A DNA stretch of 64,000 nucleotides from Edolisoma coerulescens (GCA_013397115.1 VWZW01005505.1:1263880-1327879), one strand, 5' to 3'; positions 49,088-63,303 are shown, counted from the first letter of the stretch. Numbers and translations: made by a program. Notes: generated by a model not told the origin, from the letters alone.

Positions 49088-51776
49088 AAAGAAATGCTGA
49101 CTTCAGTTCAGAAACATCCACAGGCTTTGAGGTCAACAAATTTTAAAACACTGTCAAGATGACTTGAGGCTTGCATTCTGAAATGACCTATATCGTCTGT
49201 CACTACTACGTCTCTAAAAATAGGTATTAAAATTCTTAAATGGGGTTTGTTGGATTACTAGCTAGTGCAGCCGTTAGTGCATGTGTTAGTTGGCTGTTAG
49301 TAAAAGCTTCTGTGTAGCTGCTGGCTAGTTGCAATTGAAATAGTCCAACAGTCTTGTCACCAAGGTAAGTGACAGCAGCCCAAGTAATGGAATCCGGGGC
49401 TATTTTTTGCATAAATGAGTTGAAGTCTAATAGGAAAAAATAATTAATTTATCAAGCAGTTGAAGTATACCATTCCTTGCTCAGGCTCTATTTATCTTGA
49501 TATTAAGCCTGATAACAAACTGGCAACTCTGAAAATACAATGCCTACCTATATTCTCTGTGGAATGACTGCCAATGGGGCATGAACAGGAAAAGGCAATA
49601 AGATTCATAATTACATAATGTAAATAACATCTGTGTTATCTGTTTTCCATTTTGAAAACCCCACCTTTCTATATGTTTCTATATCTCATATTTAAATTGT
49701 GCAGTATGCCAGCCTGAATGTGCTTGCTGCAGTTTGAGTGGAAACTGAAGCAGTTCTGAATCCTAAAGAAAAATAACATCGAGGAATATGTGTAAACAGA
49801 CCTTGAATAATATATGGGTTGGGTGGTTTGTTTCTTTTTCCCATTTACTTCAATGCAAACCCTTTAGTAGCGGGAATTGGTTAAAAATGCTACTTAAAAT
49901 AATAATTTCTACTAAAAGGAAAGGTAAAAAGTGACACTGAGTAGTTGTTTTGTTAATCAGTACAATTGACAGCTTGACAAACATCCCTTGTCAAATGAAG
50001 CTGCAACATATATTCTTCAAGCTCTTCACGTTTCATGGCAATTTTTTTCTCCTAACCCCCACTCCCCACACACGCTCCCACCCCCACCGTGTAATAACAA
50101 TGTAGTTTTCCTCTTGCATGGTAATAATTAGTCAACATCTCAGGTGAACACAGACACAGCTACTGTGACACAAAAAAATGGTCTTGTGCTCTAAACAAAA
50201 CAAACAGAGAATTCACTGAATTCACTGTAGTCAGCAATTTGCACAGAACAGCAGAATGTTCTCCTGTGTGAAATATCTGTAATACTTTACTATTGTGGCA
50301 GCTGATGGAATGGTAACAGTCTGCTCTGAATTTTTTATATGATACGCACATTTGTTCTTGGACGCACAGACTGAAAGCAGCTCCAGTCTTAGAGGCTGGC
50401 TTTCTACACATAATCCAGATTCATTCCACACAGTATATCTATTTGAAATGCAGGACAGTATCTCATGGCTACACATGGATAGCCTTCTAACATGAAAATG
50501 CAGCAAAGCAAATTTAGCACAACACCAATAGTAAAACTTTCACTGTCGAAATAAGCTTCTGTTTATCTCTTTAGCTGGTCAATCTACTGCTTCAATTCTT
50601 TGTAGAAAAGACAATAAACTACAGGTTTTCATGTAAAAAGTTAATAAAAATGTAAATCTAAAAAGTAAACTCTAACTGAAGTGGTACTTTTGGAGCTGTA
50701 GGCAAAAGAGAATGGCATTATGGCCTGTGACATGAAAAAGTTACTATAGTTATTGTTCAATTCTGGCCAGCCTCTGTGTTCTGCAGCTGATAACCTTTAC
50801 CTTGGCAAGCTCAGAAATCATTTTTACAAAAGTAAAAGTTCATTTGGCAGTTTACTTCACAATAAAATTTCTGACATGAAACATAGAATAGAATGCAAAA
50901 ATGAACCAATGTAAAATACTGATAACTCCAGAAGTTCAGGTTCCAGTCTCAGCTGAAAATCATAACTTTGTTTCCAACTGATTTTAAAAAATTGTCCTTG
51001 TAAGAAAGAAAGAATCTCTGTGAATTCCTAACCTGGTTTTATTGATCAATACTGGAAAAACAATACAAAATTGTGATTTTTTTCACAGTTTGCTCCCTAA
51101 AACTTTCAGTCAGAATAAAGCCTGGATTAATAGTAATTATAATATAAATACAGACATGTGGAGAGTTGAGGGAAGAGACAAGGAGGGAGAGACGTGTTGT
51201 CATAGCACAGAGTTTCAGTAAGCATTCACTTTGAATGCTGGTGTCATTCCATTATAAAGATCAGTAGGGACTGAGAAATGATTCCAAATTATACTTGAAT
51301 ATCTTAAAATTACAGTAACTCAGAATAAATAATTGGCTTCTTTTGTAACTTCTCAGAAAAAATGCTTATATACTAGTATAAAAGTGGTAATGTTTGGAAG
51401 GATGTGTTTTGTTTGTAACTTATTAAAGAAAATACTTTTATATCTTCTTGAGCCTAAAACTCATCTCGACCTTCAACACAGAATTACCCATGTATGATCC
51501 TTCCATAATATTTTAATCATGGGACATTGAAAGGATTTTATGGCAACCCCAAAACACTCCAGCAGTATTAGGAATAGACTAAAAAGAAATGAACCTCCCG
51601 CCCTTTTCCATATCAAAAGATGGACTTCTAGGAGCAGTAATCAAGTCTGAAAGTAATTACGACAACTTCACTTGCATGAATAATGATTAATACAGTCTTA
51701 GAATCAGGCTTGTGCACCTTGTCCTCACTTATGTTTCAAAACTCGTTTCTTCTAAATTCAAAATAATAACGGCTGG
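49088..51776. other. Unique AT-rich non-coding DNA
   Basis: No gene, RNA or mobile element recognised. The minus-strand open frames at 50160-50506 overlap one another in different frames and show no domain. Confidence 0.55.
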
Positions 51777-51892
51777 GAAAAAAAAGAAAAAGAAAAAAGA
51801 AAAAAAAAAGAAGGTTTTTGGGGAAAAAACCCCCCACAAAAACTTTTTTTTTTCCTTCCCTGCAAAGCCTTCCCCCAGATTTTTTTCTTTTT
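51777..51892. repeat. Homopolymer-rich low-complexity patch
   Basis: An A/G-rich stretch (A-runs separated by single G, 51778-51813) followed by successive homopolymer blocks of T, G, A, C, A and T up to about 51,852, and further T and C runs to 51,892. Translation gives a Lys/Glu and Phe-rich frame that is not a gene. Confidence 0.8.
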
Positions 51893-52841
51893 GTTCTAGT
51901 GCAAAGTAAAACCTAAGCTTTTTCCCAAATATTTGTACCCTTTATTCCCCTGCCCTAAACCATAATCCATTCTTTAGTAACCTGTTGGATAAGACTTCTT
52001 TCCTCAAATCTGAAAGAATCCCCAGTTTAGAGGATTTGGAACAACGACCAAAACTTTGATTTTCTGCCAAATTTCAATCAAATCCTTTGATTTCAGGTGC
52101 CAAAACACGATGTGGTTGTGCTATTCTTTTTTACACACAGAAATTTCATCCAGGAGCTGTAAAAGTTACATGATCAAACATGTACAAGACACATATAAAC
52201 ATTTGTGGAAAACTTAATTTCTCATAAAAACCAAACATCAATAACCACTCCAAGTTTGAAAGTACACAGTTAGGCCTGAAATCTAAAATCCATTTGCTAC
52301 TATTTATACACACTGACTTCAGAATCAATTATAATTGTGATATTCAAATAAGTTACCCTTTATATACGGGTTGGCCAGCATGACTCAGTCAGGGGGCCTG
52401 TCTGACAAGATGCTTTGGCTCTCTTCCTTTAATGCCTTCATACATTTCCACTTCTCAGAACCTTCTCCAGTTCTTTCAGCTGCAGTAAAAGAGGGTCCTC
52501 AGTGATGCATTTCTGAAACAAACAAAGAAAAAAAAAGATGGAAATTGTAATTTTCCTAAAATTACTTTTTCTTTTCCTTAAGGTTGGCTAAATAAATAAC
52601 TTGGAAGTTTTATCCAAAGGAATACACTCACAGTTAGTACAGCTGTTTATCCTCATGGAGTGCATCATTGTGCGAAGTATCATACTGCTCTTTCATTTCC
52701 CTTGTTCCTATGTTGCTGTATTCTTTGGACAGTTTTCTTCCTGTGTAGCTGTTTCTATCAGTCTCAAAACTCAAGTGCCAGCTGAAAGTCAGTTACTCAT
52801 TTTTCCCAGTTGTGGCCAGGACAGAGGTGGTTCTTTTTAAG
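51893..52841. other. Unique non-coding DNA
   Basis: No gene recognised. Runs up to the start of the 7SL-like fragment. Confidence 0.55.
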
Positions 52842-52960
52842 CATCCTGGCACAGTGGTGCGTGCCTGTAGTCCCAGCTACCGGAGAGGCAGAGCCCACTG
52901 GATCACCTGAGCCCAGGAGTTCTGGGCTTCAGCGCTCTGGGCTGAGTGGGCACAGACAGA
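52842..52960 (+). pseudogene. 7SL (SRP) RNA-derived fragment
   Basis: The segment resembles the 5' half of vertebrate 7SL RNA, the RNA scaffold of the signal recognition particle. It matches in order: a GCATCCTGGCACAGTGG start (diverged 5' end), GTGCCTGTAGTCCCAGCTAC (52861-52880), GGATCACCTGAGCCCAGGAG and TTCTGGGCTTCAGCGCTCTG. The words TGTAGTCCCAGCTAC and CAGGAGTTCTGGGCT follow 7SL rather than primate Alu. About 20% of positions look substituted and the 3' half of 7SL is missing, so it is a pseudogene fragment. The similarity breaks near 52,960, where ERV LTR-like sequence takes over. Confidence 0.8.
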
Positions 52961-53336
52961 CCCTGATGTTACTCAACACCATCTCACCTCACTTGCCAGA
53001 GGTGGGAGTGAAGGAGTCTCCCATTTCTGGTCAGGGGAGAAAGTGTGGTGGGCAAAACGGTCTGGTATTGTTTTATTTTCTGTGTAAACCACTCCTTTGT
53101 CTCATAACTTCTGTTATTAATATTGTTGCTGTTACTGTTCATTTTCTTATCTCATTGCTGTTTCCATAAAATTGTTATCTCAACCTGTGATTTTCACTTT
53201 TGTGCCTCAAATTCCCAGCTCCACCCCTGGAGTGGGAAGGTGGGGAGGAAAGAAGGAAAGTGAGTAAGTGGAGCCTGGTTTGGGAAAGTCTCAGTGGGGG
53301 CATTACATTGGGGAATACTGTTGCTAAACCACGACA
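52961..53336 (+). mobile_element. ERV LTR-like segment joined to 7SL fragment (plus)
   Basis: Directly after the 7SL-like part comes a block with R/U5 features of bird ERV LTRs. It has GTAAACCACTCCTTTGTCTC (53084), a GTTATTAATATTGTTGCTGT run (53113), a CATAAAATTGTT polyadenylation-like word (53165), TTATCTCAACC (53177), then a purine-rich segment. It ends in GCTAAACCACGACA (53323-53336), which matches the typical CA-terminated end of such LTRs. I do not see the matching TG start. The left side is occupied by the 7SL fragment, so the copy is 5'-truncated or chimeric. No coding remains. The subfamily name is not known to me. Confidence 0.6.
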
Positions 53337-56300
53337 CCACTGCAACAGAGAAAAGCCCTTGCCTTTGAGAAGAAATTCTGAGAATATTTTTTCAGAATGT
53401 GTTTACTATGTATTTGTGAACCTGAAATACTCATTTTATCTAAAACCTGAATGAAACATTCAGTAATTTATGTTTATCATTCTGAATTTCATAGAGTTGT
53501 AAGTCAGAGACAACAAGACAGTCTCTCTTGCTCCAGTAGCACTGTGGAAGATAATGCTTACATTTCTAGACAAAATATAGTACTTTCATAGAAAGTACCA
53601 TTAGGTGCTGAAAGAAAGGTGATATTGTGGAGGAAAGAATATGTGGCAAGGAGTCACAGACAAATTAGTGGAAGTCTGCAATCCCTTCAGGGCTTGACGA
53701 GTCCATGAATCACAATTCTTCATGCATCTCTTGCTGAAGTTGGCAGTAATGTACAATACATCTGAGTCCTCATAATGAACCAAGATACTTGCTTCCCTAA
53801 GAAAATATGTGTGTAAACAGGGCTTTTATAGAAAAGTCAAATAATGGAGTAGAGAAGGTTGGAGAGAGCACATGAAATGAAGACTCTTCTATCACATATG
53901 ATCTCCATTTATAAAATGTTGAAAAGATGCTGACTCTAGAAGAGAATGAAGTGAAAACAAAATGCTGACATTCAGTTCTTCACAGAAGACAATTCTGGCC
54001 CTCTATTTTTATTCCTAAGGTCAATCCCTTAAATGCCTTCTGTAGTTAGTGAGATTTAATATTGAAAGAATTTATAGCCAGGACTGCAAAACTTGGATTC
54101 TTCAGTGCCTTCATACTAGTAATTTTACCTTTGTCAAAAGAACTGCTCATGTTAGAGTCTATGAACCTATATAGATTTTGAGCAAGTATTGTGGTGTTTT
54201 TAACAGATTTATGAAATGTTTCCTGTTTAACACAATGGCATAATAGAATTAATTATGTTTCAAGATTATATGGTTAACTTTTAAGAAATCTACAAAATTC
54301 GTGTAGGCCGTCCACTAAACTTTCATGAACAAATTATTTTCTAACAAGGGTCTTAAAAAATGATGGGGAGACTCTTTTCAAGTAATCCAGCAGGAAACAT
54401 ATTGTTTTCATTTAAATGCTAAGAAAGAAATAGTTATGCAGAAAATTGAAGCCATTTCACAGAAACAGGGTGCGGCTTTCTAGATGGAAGGGAAAAAGCT
54501 GTCAGAATCCATCCCCCTCCAGTATCTTTTCCTTTGTGTGGTTTTCTTTTGGTTTTGTTTTGTATGTGGTTTTTTCTGTGTCAATATACAGAAGAATAAG
54601 TACTTATGTTTAAACAAAATTACCAGGTATAGAGCACAAGTAATTTATAACAATCAAGGTCTCTAGGTACACAGAAAATGAAGAATTCTTGTAGGAAAGA
54701 ATTTATAGTGTAAAAAGGTAGCATTAGTGTCACAGAAAGATTAGATAGTTAACAGTTTTTAGCAGCAAAGTGCTACCTTTATAAAGTTCTTCTCAGTTTC
54801 ATTAATCTAGTCCATGACAGAGAGGATTTTGAGCAGCAAGGGAGCTGCATGAAGAATATGTAGACTATTACTGTTCTGCCATTACTGCTGATGCACTGTT
54901 GGGTTATCACGCCATGTCTCTTTCATCTTTTTATGATCTCTACATGCCCTATAGCTATTGCTACATTATATTTAATCATCTTTAACAGCTTGAGTGTCAA
55001 AAAGTTAAATAGTTTTAACTATCTTTTTTTTTTTACTGTAACAATATGCAACTTAACAGCACCTGTACTGAGCTCGTTAAGAGCTATTGACGGACTTTGT
55101 GCCACCCTGTGCTAATGTCCTCACCATTCTTATGATCATGTGATGCACTTCTGCACTATTAAACTTATAGAAGCTGGTTTTATTACAACCATGGTCTTCC
55201 TTTGATACCCTTCTGCCATCTAATTTGCCTCTCAGTAATTGCGGAGGTCTTAGTCACAGTTTTTCCATATGCCCTCTATAGCTAAAGAGAGAACAAATAA
55301 TAATGCAGTCCTTTTATTGTAAAAGCTGGTACCTCATATTTTTCAGAAAAATTGATCTATTCTTATATTCTTTATTCAGAATTTCTTGTCCAAACATGCC
55401 AGTTTCAGGCCTGTCTATTTCTGTTAATCTCAATATCATGTATAAGTTGTGATCACTGATGATCAAGAAAGATGAGTTAAATTTGTAATAGGTGTTTCTA
55501 GGTTGATAAGTGGAACAGAATTCTAACTTACATAGCAACCAGATTCATAAAGTATAGTGTAGGAGTGATTGGGGACAAGACAGCTCTTTGAGGAAATCTA
55601 TGAGTTTCTTTCTATGAAGCAATAGCTAAAGCTAATGATAAATAGGTTGAAAATTCTTCTACTATCATCTTCCAGGTGTAAGAAACCTAAGACATTTAAT
55701 CTTAAAAAGAAGTAAGTTTCTGAAATAATTGTTTTGCATGGTTGCAAGCAGGAACAGGGGCTAGATTTGATGATCTTGATTCCTGAAAAATTTCCATTGC
55801 TTCTAATTCTTTTTTCCGTTCTCATTAATATGGAAGAAAAACTTTCCTTTCTTACCATAGTAAACCAAAGGTACTTACATCTTTCCAATTTAAAGGATTA
55901 GTCTCCTTAACTGCTTCCATCAACATACTCCTAAATTTTGTTCAGGTTGGTGTAATAGACTATGAAAATATCTTCGTGGCCTTTGCAACAATAAAATGTT
56001 TTCAGATCCAGTTGTGCAGTCAGCCAGGCTCAGCAGCACAGGGCAACACAAGATTTGCTGTGCTGGTCAGGCGGGTGATGAGACTACTGATGTACCAACT
56101 CTGGAACTGCCCCTCTGGCATACATGGATTCTTCACCTCTCCTGTTCCACTGCTTCATGTCCATTTCATTTCTGAACAGAAAAAGGTGGAATGGTACAAA
56201 TCTGTGGCTATTGGATGAGCTGGTAATGGTAGAGAATCTGAAACTTCTGTCAGATTTGTTCTCCTCCTAGAGCATTTATAACTGTGAAAGTGAAATGAAT

Positions 56301-59300
56301 TATTTGACTTATAGCTGTCTTTGTAATAGTTTTTCACTGCTACAGCTATTTATGTGAGTAGACACTTCCATTAAGAAATATACCTATGCCAACAAAGCAT
56401 GTATCTTTTGATGGCTTCTTTAGTTTAAAGGTTATGCTTTCGTCTCAAGCTTAAACAAATAAATGCTGCTCTACGGGCCATGGTAAGCATGTAACATAAC
56501 ATAATGTAAGGCAATGTAATGCAGCATAACATAATATAATATCAAAAATGTTTCTAATGATGTGCCTTTAATGATTGTCCTTATGTTAAGGATACTGTTT
56601 AAACATAGACTGTGACCAAGGAGAATCTAGATTTTTTTCTGTTTTCCATTCTCCTCTCTCAAATACATATTTCCTTGTGGAAAAATCACAAATACATTTT
56701 CTGTAAATGTCTACTTGAAGTTCTTAATACCTACCTCTTTGCTGACAATTTGGTTTTGATAACATGTTCAGTACAAGGAAACATGTAATTTCTGAAATAA
56801 CTGTTGAGTCTTTCTCAAAATCAAATGATTTAGTTTCATTATTAAGCAAAAGTACTTCACAGAAAGTGCCCATCTATGTCAGCTTAATGAATTTTTAATT
56901 AAAATGAAAATTATTTAGAAATAATTATGACTAGTGTATGATTATCAATTGATCTTATTATGACTACTGAAATTAGGGTATGTTCATAATTAAATTGTCT
57001 GGAGGTAGACGATGAATTGTCGTATGTGACATTAGAGATGATTGGCAAAAAAAATCCCTTTTCCGATAATGGAACAGGTATTGTGATAACCCATAGCTAG
57101 TGCAGATTAGTGACTCCATACACCTTTTAACAATATAATAAAAATTTTGTTCCAAAATACCTAGTTACTATTATCTACCTACAATTTCATCATTATTCGA
57201 CAGACCTTATGCAACTTGAAATATGTTCCATCATCTGAAGCATATGATCTAGTGCTGATTAATGGTAATATATTGATCTTGGAGAGCTGACTTGAGCAGC
57301 ATTGCTCTGTACACTGAACTCTCAATTGATTATAAACAGAATGATTTCCAAAGTAGTTCAAAGTTAGTTTATTCTTGAATCCATGTGAATTGTAGATTTA
57401 TTTTACTTTTTTTTTTTAATCTGAAAGATGGGATCTGAAGCATAAAACTGGTCTTGACAGTACAAGTATTCACCTGACAATGATTCTTTAGGCTGTATAT
57501 CTGTGAATTGAGATTATCAGCCAACAGATGCATTTTAAATGCAATTAAAATTATTTTCTTGCACCGCAAGCAGAGGACAGTTATCTAAGAGGAAGCAGGG
57601 AGTGAGCAGCACTGAGGAAATCACATGGAATAGATTTCCAATAGGCAAAGGACACAATTCTATGTGAAATATTTAGAAACATTGTAACTCCTCTGCTGAC
57701 TTGTGCTCATAACAGAAATACGATTGTAGATAGGTATGTACAATTACATATACAAATCATCATACAGTTGGGTAACATCTTGATAAAGACTAGGGTCATA
57801 GAGTGCTGAAAATAATCTGCAATAGTAGATCAAACTTCAGAAGAAGTTTGACTGGACCAGACCCAGTCTGCCCATAAAACTTTCAAATTGGAATATTTCC
57901 AAAGTGATTTGTAAAATACAAAGAATTTCAAGTATGAAGTTACTGAAGAAGCTAAAGAATTTGTCTTCTTGAGTCATACAGTTTTATCATGCCAATAACA
58001 TTAAAAAGACAAATATTGCATAATTTGTCATTGTTATTTTGTTATATGTAAACATAAGGGAGTACTGTTAAAGCTACCTAGGTACAGAAAATGCATAAAA
58101 TGCATACTGTGATTTCTTATGCTGTAGCCTCCAGGCTGCCATTGCATGCATTGCTTATGTTTCCGTGCCCTATTCAAGGTAACGATTCAGCAAATTTCAA
58201 ATCTATGATGCTGCAAAAGTTAAGTCTTTCCTTATTCTTGGACCATTAACCACGCTAAATGCTATTCCCAGTCTTCATTGTCCAATGCAAAGGAAGAGTG
58301 AGGGCCATGATTCATCCACAGATGCAGGAAGTAATAATGAAGACATTTGTTCAAAGATTGAACTGAGTCATATGCTCATCCATATTTATGATGACAGCAG
58401 ATAAAACTTCCATATTTATAAGTGAGGTCAGACATGCATGTTTGGAGAGCACACACAGAGATTTTCCAGGGTATTGAAGAAATTATTGAACATATTATAA
58501 ATCTGAGGCCTATGAATGTTAAAAAATGTCTGCAGTCCCTTACAGAGATTTTAAAATTCTTATCCTTTAAGCTTGATAAATATGGGAACATCAACAGAAT
58601 TGTATTTCTCTGGGGGCTTCCATTGGCAGAAACATGAGATACCACTCTGTACATACATTGTACTCTTACAGTTCCCACATACAGAAGTTACTGGCTAAAG
58701 CCAGATATTTCATACACAGAAAAGCCTTGAAAAAAGACAAACCAGCTAAAATAATTACATTAACTTTTTCACACCACTTCACAATGTTAACACTGAATAT
58801 AGAGAGCTTGTTTTTATCATAAGAGTTGCTTCCTTTCCCATCACTTACTAATTCTGATTGATAGGGCGCTGCTTACAGCTTGGGGTTCTAGAATATCTTG
58901 CCAGTCCGCTGTGGGTTTTTAGTCAGATATTGCAGCAAACCAGTTAGATCTGTCATACTTTGGCCTTTAACTTTTCCTCTGAAGATAACGATGTTGGATG
59001 ACAGTCTTGCATAAGATATTCTTACAAGTTTTTTAAACAGCATTATAGTAGCATAGAATCCAATTTATCTAAACATGTTCAACACACTCCTGTACTATGA
59101 AATGTCGTTTCAGCAAACATTCAGATGAATCTTTGAGCTTCATTGGAATTTATCTCTGAATGTTTTTAAGAATATGAATAATGAATCACAAGCAAGTTTT
59201 ACTAAATACAACAGCTGTCAACTAAAATATATGGTTAGTTGCATTCAGTGGATTCCTGGTATGGAAGTAAAGGAAAAGTTAAAAAAAAAATATGGTAAGT

Positions 59301-62300
59301 GACTAAGACCTAATGTAGAATCATACTTTACTTATTTTATAAGGGTTTTTTAAAATGTTTTTTTTCCTGAAGGAAAATGGCTGCAGATGTGGAAGCCATT
59401 ACTATTTTTTCCTGTATGAAAACATGTGCAGAGTGTTCAAGGTAGGCACATAACTTGATCCCTGAGAATTCAGTGTCTCCAGTATCTTTAGGATTTTGTC
59501 CATAATTGGTATAAAAATAACACCAAAGTTCTTGAAATGTTTTCTGCTCATGAAGAATTGCTTGAAGGCAGCATCCTGTTCTGATAGGGCATGGTATTGG
59601 TAACAGAAAATAAGCAGAATTACATAACTTCATTTGCCGTGCTGCTGGCATGCTTCAGTGTGTCCCTAGCTTTCTAATATGGTACTTCTATATTTCTTTC
59701 TCTGCTTGCACCCGTTGTTCTCTGCTCATTTGCAAAACATTTTCCATTTAATGAGTCATTGAAGGACTCAGGGACAAGGAGCCTGTCCTTTTGTTCATAA
59801 TGTATCATTGCCGTTCAGTATTGAGAGCTGTTAATTATTCTGAAATTGTTGCCTGGTCTTTACTCACCCTACTTGAACTAATTTCCACGGAGGCCACTAG
59901 AAGAGGTAAGTATAAACTGAGCAAGAAATTCTCAGCCATAATGGTTTGAAAAGAACATAATGTATTTATTCTTAGCTTTAGCCCTTCAGAATATGTCATC
60001 AAGAAGCTGTTTGTCTGTGTAGTGACAGGTATAGACTAGTGATTTGGAAAGACTTCACCAGGAGACTCAGGGCTATGACTTTAACAACTGGAATTAATGT
60101 GTTCTGCAATGTCTGAGTTTTCAAACTTCTTTTAAACTCCATCTAGAGGTTTAATAAAGTTTTTTTATTGTATCTACATTTCTGGAATATTGTTTAGAGC
60201 TTGTTCAGGTATAAACCTTTTGTACATATATAATGCATGTGTAATATATATAAATAGTATCACTCTTGCCTTTTACAAATGCATAAAAGCAGCACAAAAT
60301 AGTAGATTTTATTATCTATACCATACTGCATATTTTTAACCTTATCTTTTCCAGGATGTATGTGATATAATCTTTTTACTACACGCAAAATGAGCTTACC
60401 TTTAGGCAGCAGTCTGAAAAAATTAAGCTTCCACATCAGGCACAATTGGGAATGTGTACACATTTCTGAAATCAGCCTAGCCCATTGAAGAACTGGCCAT
60501 ACTTTATAGACTTGAATTGACATCTAACAGATCCTTAGAAAGCAAGGCTGCTTCTGTTCTGGCTCATGTTTATATTTCTCTGCTTAGGTGTGCTTTCAGG
60601 TCTTGTCATTTTTCCAAAAAGAAGAGCAATCCTTTTTTTAAGCGTAGGAAAAACAACCTTTCACACATGCATGAGTTTTTGCAGGCACATAAAGGAGATA
60701 AAATCTTGGCCCTGGCTGTTAATGTGAATCTCTGGTACCACAGAGGGCCCCTCCTGACCTTAAGATATGTTGACCCAGTAATTTATTTAATCATGGATTA
60801 TTTGTTTGCATGTGTGCCATAACCATGCAAACATCATGATGCATTCTATACCATCACATGAGATAAAGACTTTTTTATTTTTTAAATTATGTCTCCAGTC
60901 AGAGAAAACCAAAAGCTGGTAAAAGCATGCAGCAGCTGGAGATGAAGTGGACTTGGCACATTCACATTCCTTAGGCTACCTGCTAGCAAACAAGAGCATT
61001 CAAAAAATTCAAAGCAGCATTCAAAAGGTACAAACTACACAAATCTCATTTTCTGTATTTATTCAGTATGTTGCAAACATCTTTTAGGACTGTGTGAAGT
61101 GTGAGCTCACGGTTGTGAGTTATTCTAGTACTAAATTCTCATTTGAGGTGTTGCAATAGCTGCAAGAACTGAAAGAATTGACATGTTTTCGTCCAAAGGG
61201 AATATCATGATTTACATGTGTTATATTTTGCAAGTGTCAACAGAATGATAAAAAAAAAAATAAATTCCTTTAGCCCTTTTCTTAACCCATACTGGATCTC
61301 AGATGTGAGCTGCAAGCAATTTTTGATGAAAATATATGTTGGAGTCTGTTAGAGGTACAGATACTGCCTATTTGGCAATAAACATCAGGAAGGCTCATGC
61401 TGGAAAATGAAGGTCCTGGTAATACAAAGCATAATATAAAATCTCCACTTTCTAAGAAATTATTGGCAGTAGATTATTGTCAGCTTTAAATATTTAATCT
61501 AATAAAATGATGAGCCAAAGCAAGTCACATGCTTGAGTGCTACTTTGGGGAAATAGTTGCAGGTTTATTGTTTATGGATGAAGAAACAGGGGCACTGTAA
61601 AATATTTTTCAGGATTTTTCAAATTAAATTTGGAAGCCAAATTCTAGATTTGGATTTTTGGAAAGTTAATTCTTTGCAAACCCATCAGTTTACTACAAGT
61701 AATTATAAGTCTGGTGGCGTCATGAAAAGAATAAAAAAGTGCATATTGTGCTTTATAAGTAGCACAAATATTTCTAATCAACTGCTTGGTATGTCTGCCT
61801 GACAATGCTGAGTTAAATCCTGGAGACTGTTAAAATAGAGAAAGACAGAATTGGCCACATTAAGGAAACACTCTGAAGGACTATCAGTTAAAGAATGGTC
61901 CAGCTTGGTTCTACTTAAGCTAGCAAAATTAGGTTTTGCAGATTCTGAAAGAGAAAATATCATTGAATAATCTAAACCACAGCTAAACTGTTCAATAACT
62001 GTTCAGGCACTTACGACTTTAAAAGAAACATTAAATTCCTCAGGCTTGGACCTAGGAGTGTTGAGCCCCTGACAGACTTCAAGCCTACACAGGTGAAAGG
62101 CTGAATAGTTTGCCAACAATTACAGTAGATTCATCCACTCCCACTGAGTGTTTGACTTGGCTTCTTAGCCTATGTCTGATATGTAGCAGCTGGGTCTCTG
62201 GCGAGTCCTGTATTCCAGCTGGGAAGGAAAAAACACCAGGCTGACTAGGAAGCAGAAGCTCACAGCCTCTTCTATCTCTCAGAAGAGAGTATTCCCTGCA

Positions 62301-63303
62301 GCCAGATGGTTTAACATAACAAACACTGCAGTCAGGCATCACTTGCAGGTTGGAGGCAGTGGTCATATTGATTGTCTTTCTGCTGAGATTGGGGACTGCT
62401 TGGATGAGTTTTCCTTCCAGTATGTTTTGTTTTCTTGGTGGTTTTGTGCTAAGTATTCAGCAGTGGAATGTGTCAGAATAGAAAATGTGCACAATTGTGC
62501 TGGTACTTTTCTTGTGCCACCAGGAAATATGCTGCAGGTAGAAAGCCATCTTTGAAATTTCTACATTGCAGCTCAAACGGGTGGGAGCTCCACACATGCT
62601 TATTTTCCTCATATTGTTTCTGACTCCCAGCTGAGGATGGTGCACAGCAGGACTGATACTGTTCCGCTGTGTGCTTGTAAGAGTCATCCTCTGCTTGGTT
62701 TCAGGGGGGAAGTGGTCAAGCAGTGTCACTGCCTTACAAAGGTAAGAGAAGTTAAGGTAAGAGATAACATAGAGGAGCATTCCTATTATCTGATGGAATA
62801 TTAAAGAATAAGGGCTAATGTGTAACTAAGGAGAACAGGCATTTGCTGTTCAACATCTATTTCTGACCTAGCTGGATCTTTGAGATGAACTTTAAAGTAA
62901 TTCACATTTTTTCTTGAGGATTTTTCTTGAGATTCTTTAATAAAATAAACCCTTTTAAAATAACAGTTAGTGAATAATTGAAGGATAGGAGGACTAAAGA
63001 GAGGTGAGAACTGTGGTACTTCTACTGTGAAACAATACATTAAATGCAACTTTAAATCACAGTACAATTAAAAATTCAGAATGATACCAACATGCAGCTT
63101 TTGAACCAAACTTAGTAGTTGTGGAAAAAAACCTGTATGTGTACTTGAAGATTTAGGAGATTTATATTTCCCTCCTCTGCCTTTGATGTAGAATCCAGGC
63201 ATATCTACAACCTACACATTTCCTGGAGTGTAAAACCTGACTCTGATTATTAGGGCAATCATATTAAGGAAATGTGAAAGAAGCTTAGATTCACTGAGTT
63301 AGG
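53337..63303. other. Long unique AT-rich non-coding stretch
   Basis: No gene recognised over about 10 kb. All open frames are at most ~105 codons and lack domains (for example 59337-59651 and 62457-62780, both minus). The only repeat noted is a pentamer-type tandem at 56489-56541. The segment 56,020-56,160 and the right end (62,100-62,720) are slightly more GC-rich, without identifiable content. Confidence 0.55.
56489..56541. repeat. Degenerate pentamer tandem (AACAT/AATGT)
   Basis: A run of TAACATAACATAATGTAA-type units, about ten imperfect pentamers. Simple tandem repeat. Confidence 0.75.

Noticed and set aside
52842..52960. Possible primate Alu contamination
   Set aside because: The words TGTAGTCCCAGCTAC and GGAGTTCTGGGCT follow 7SL RNA, not the Alu consensus, and the sequence runs into bird-type LTR rather than an Alu right arm or poly(A).
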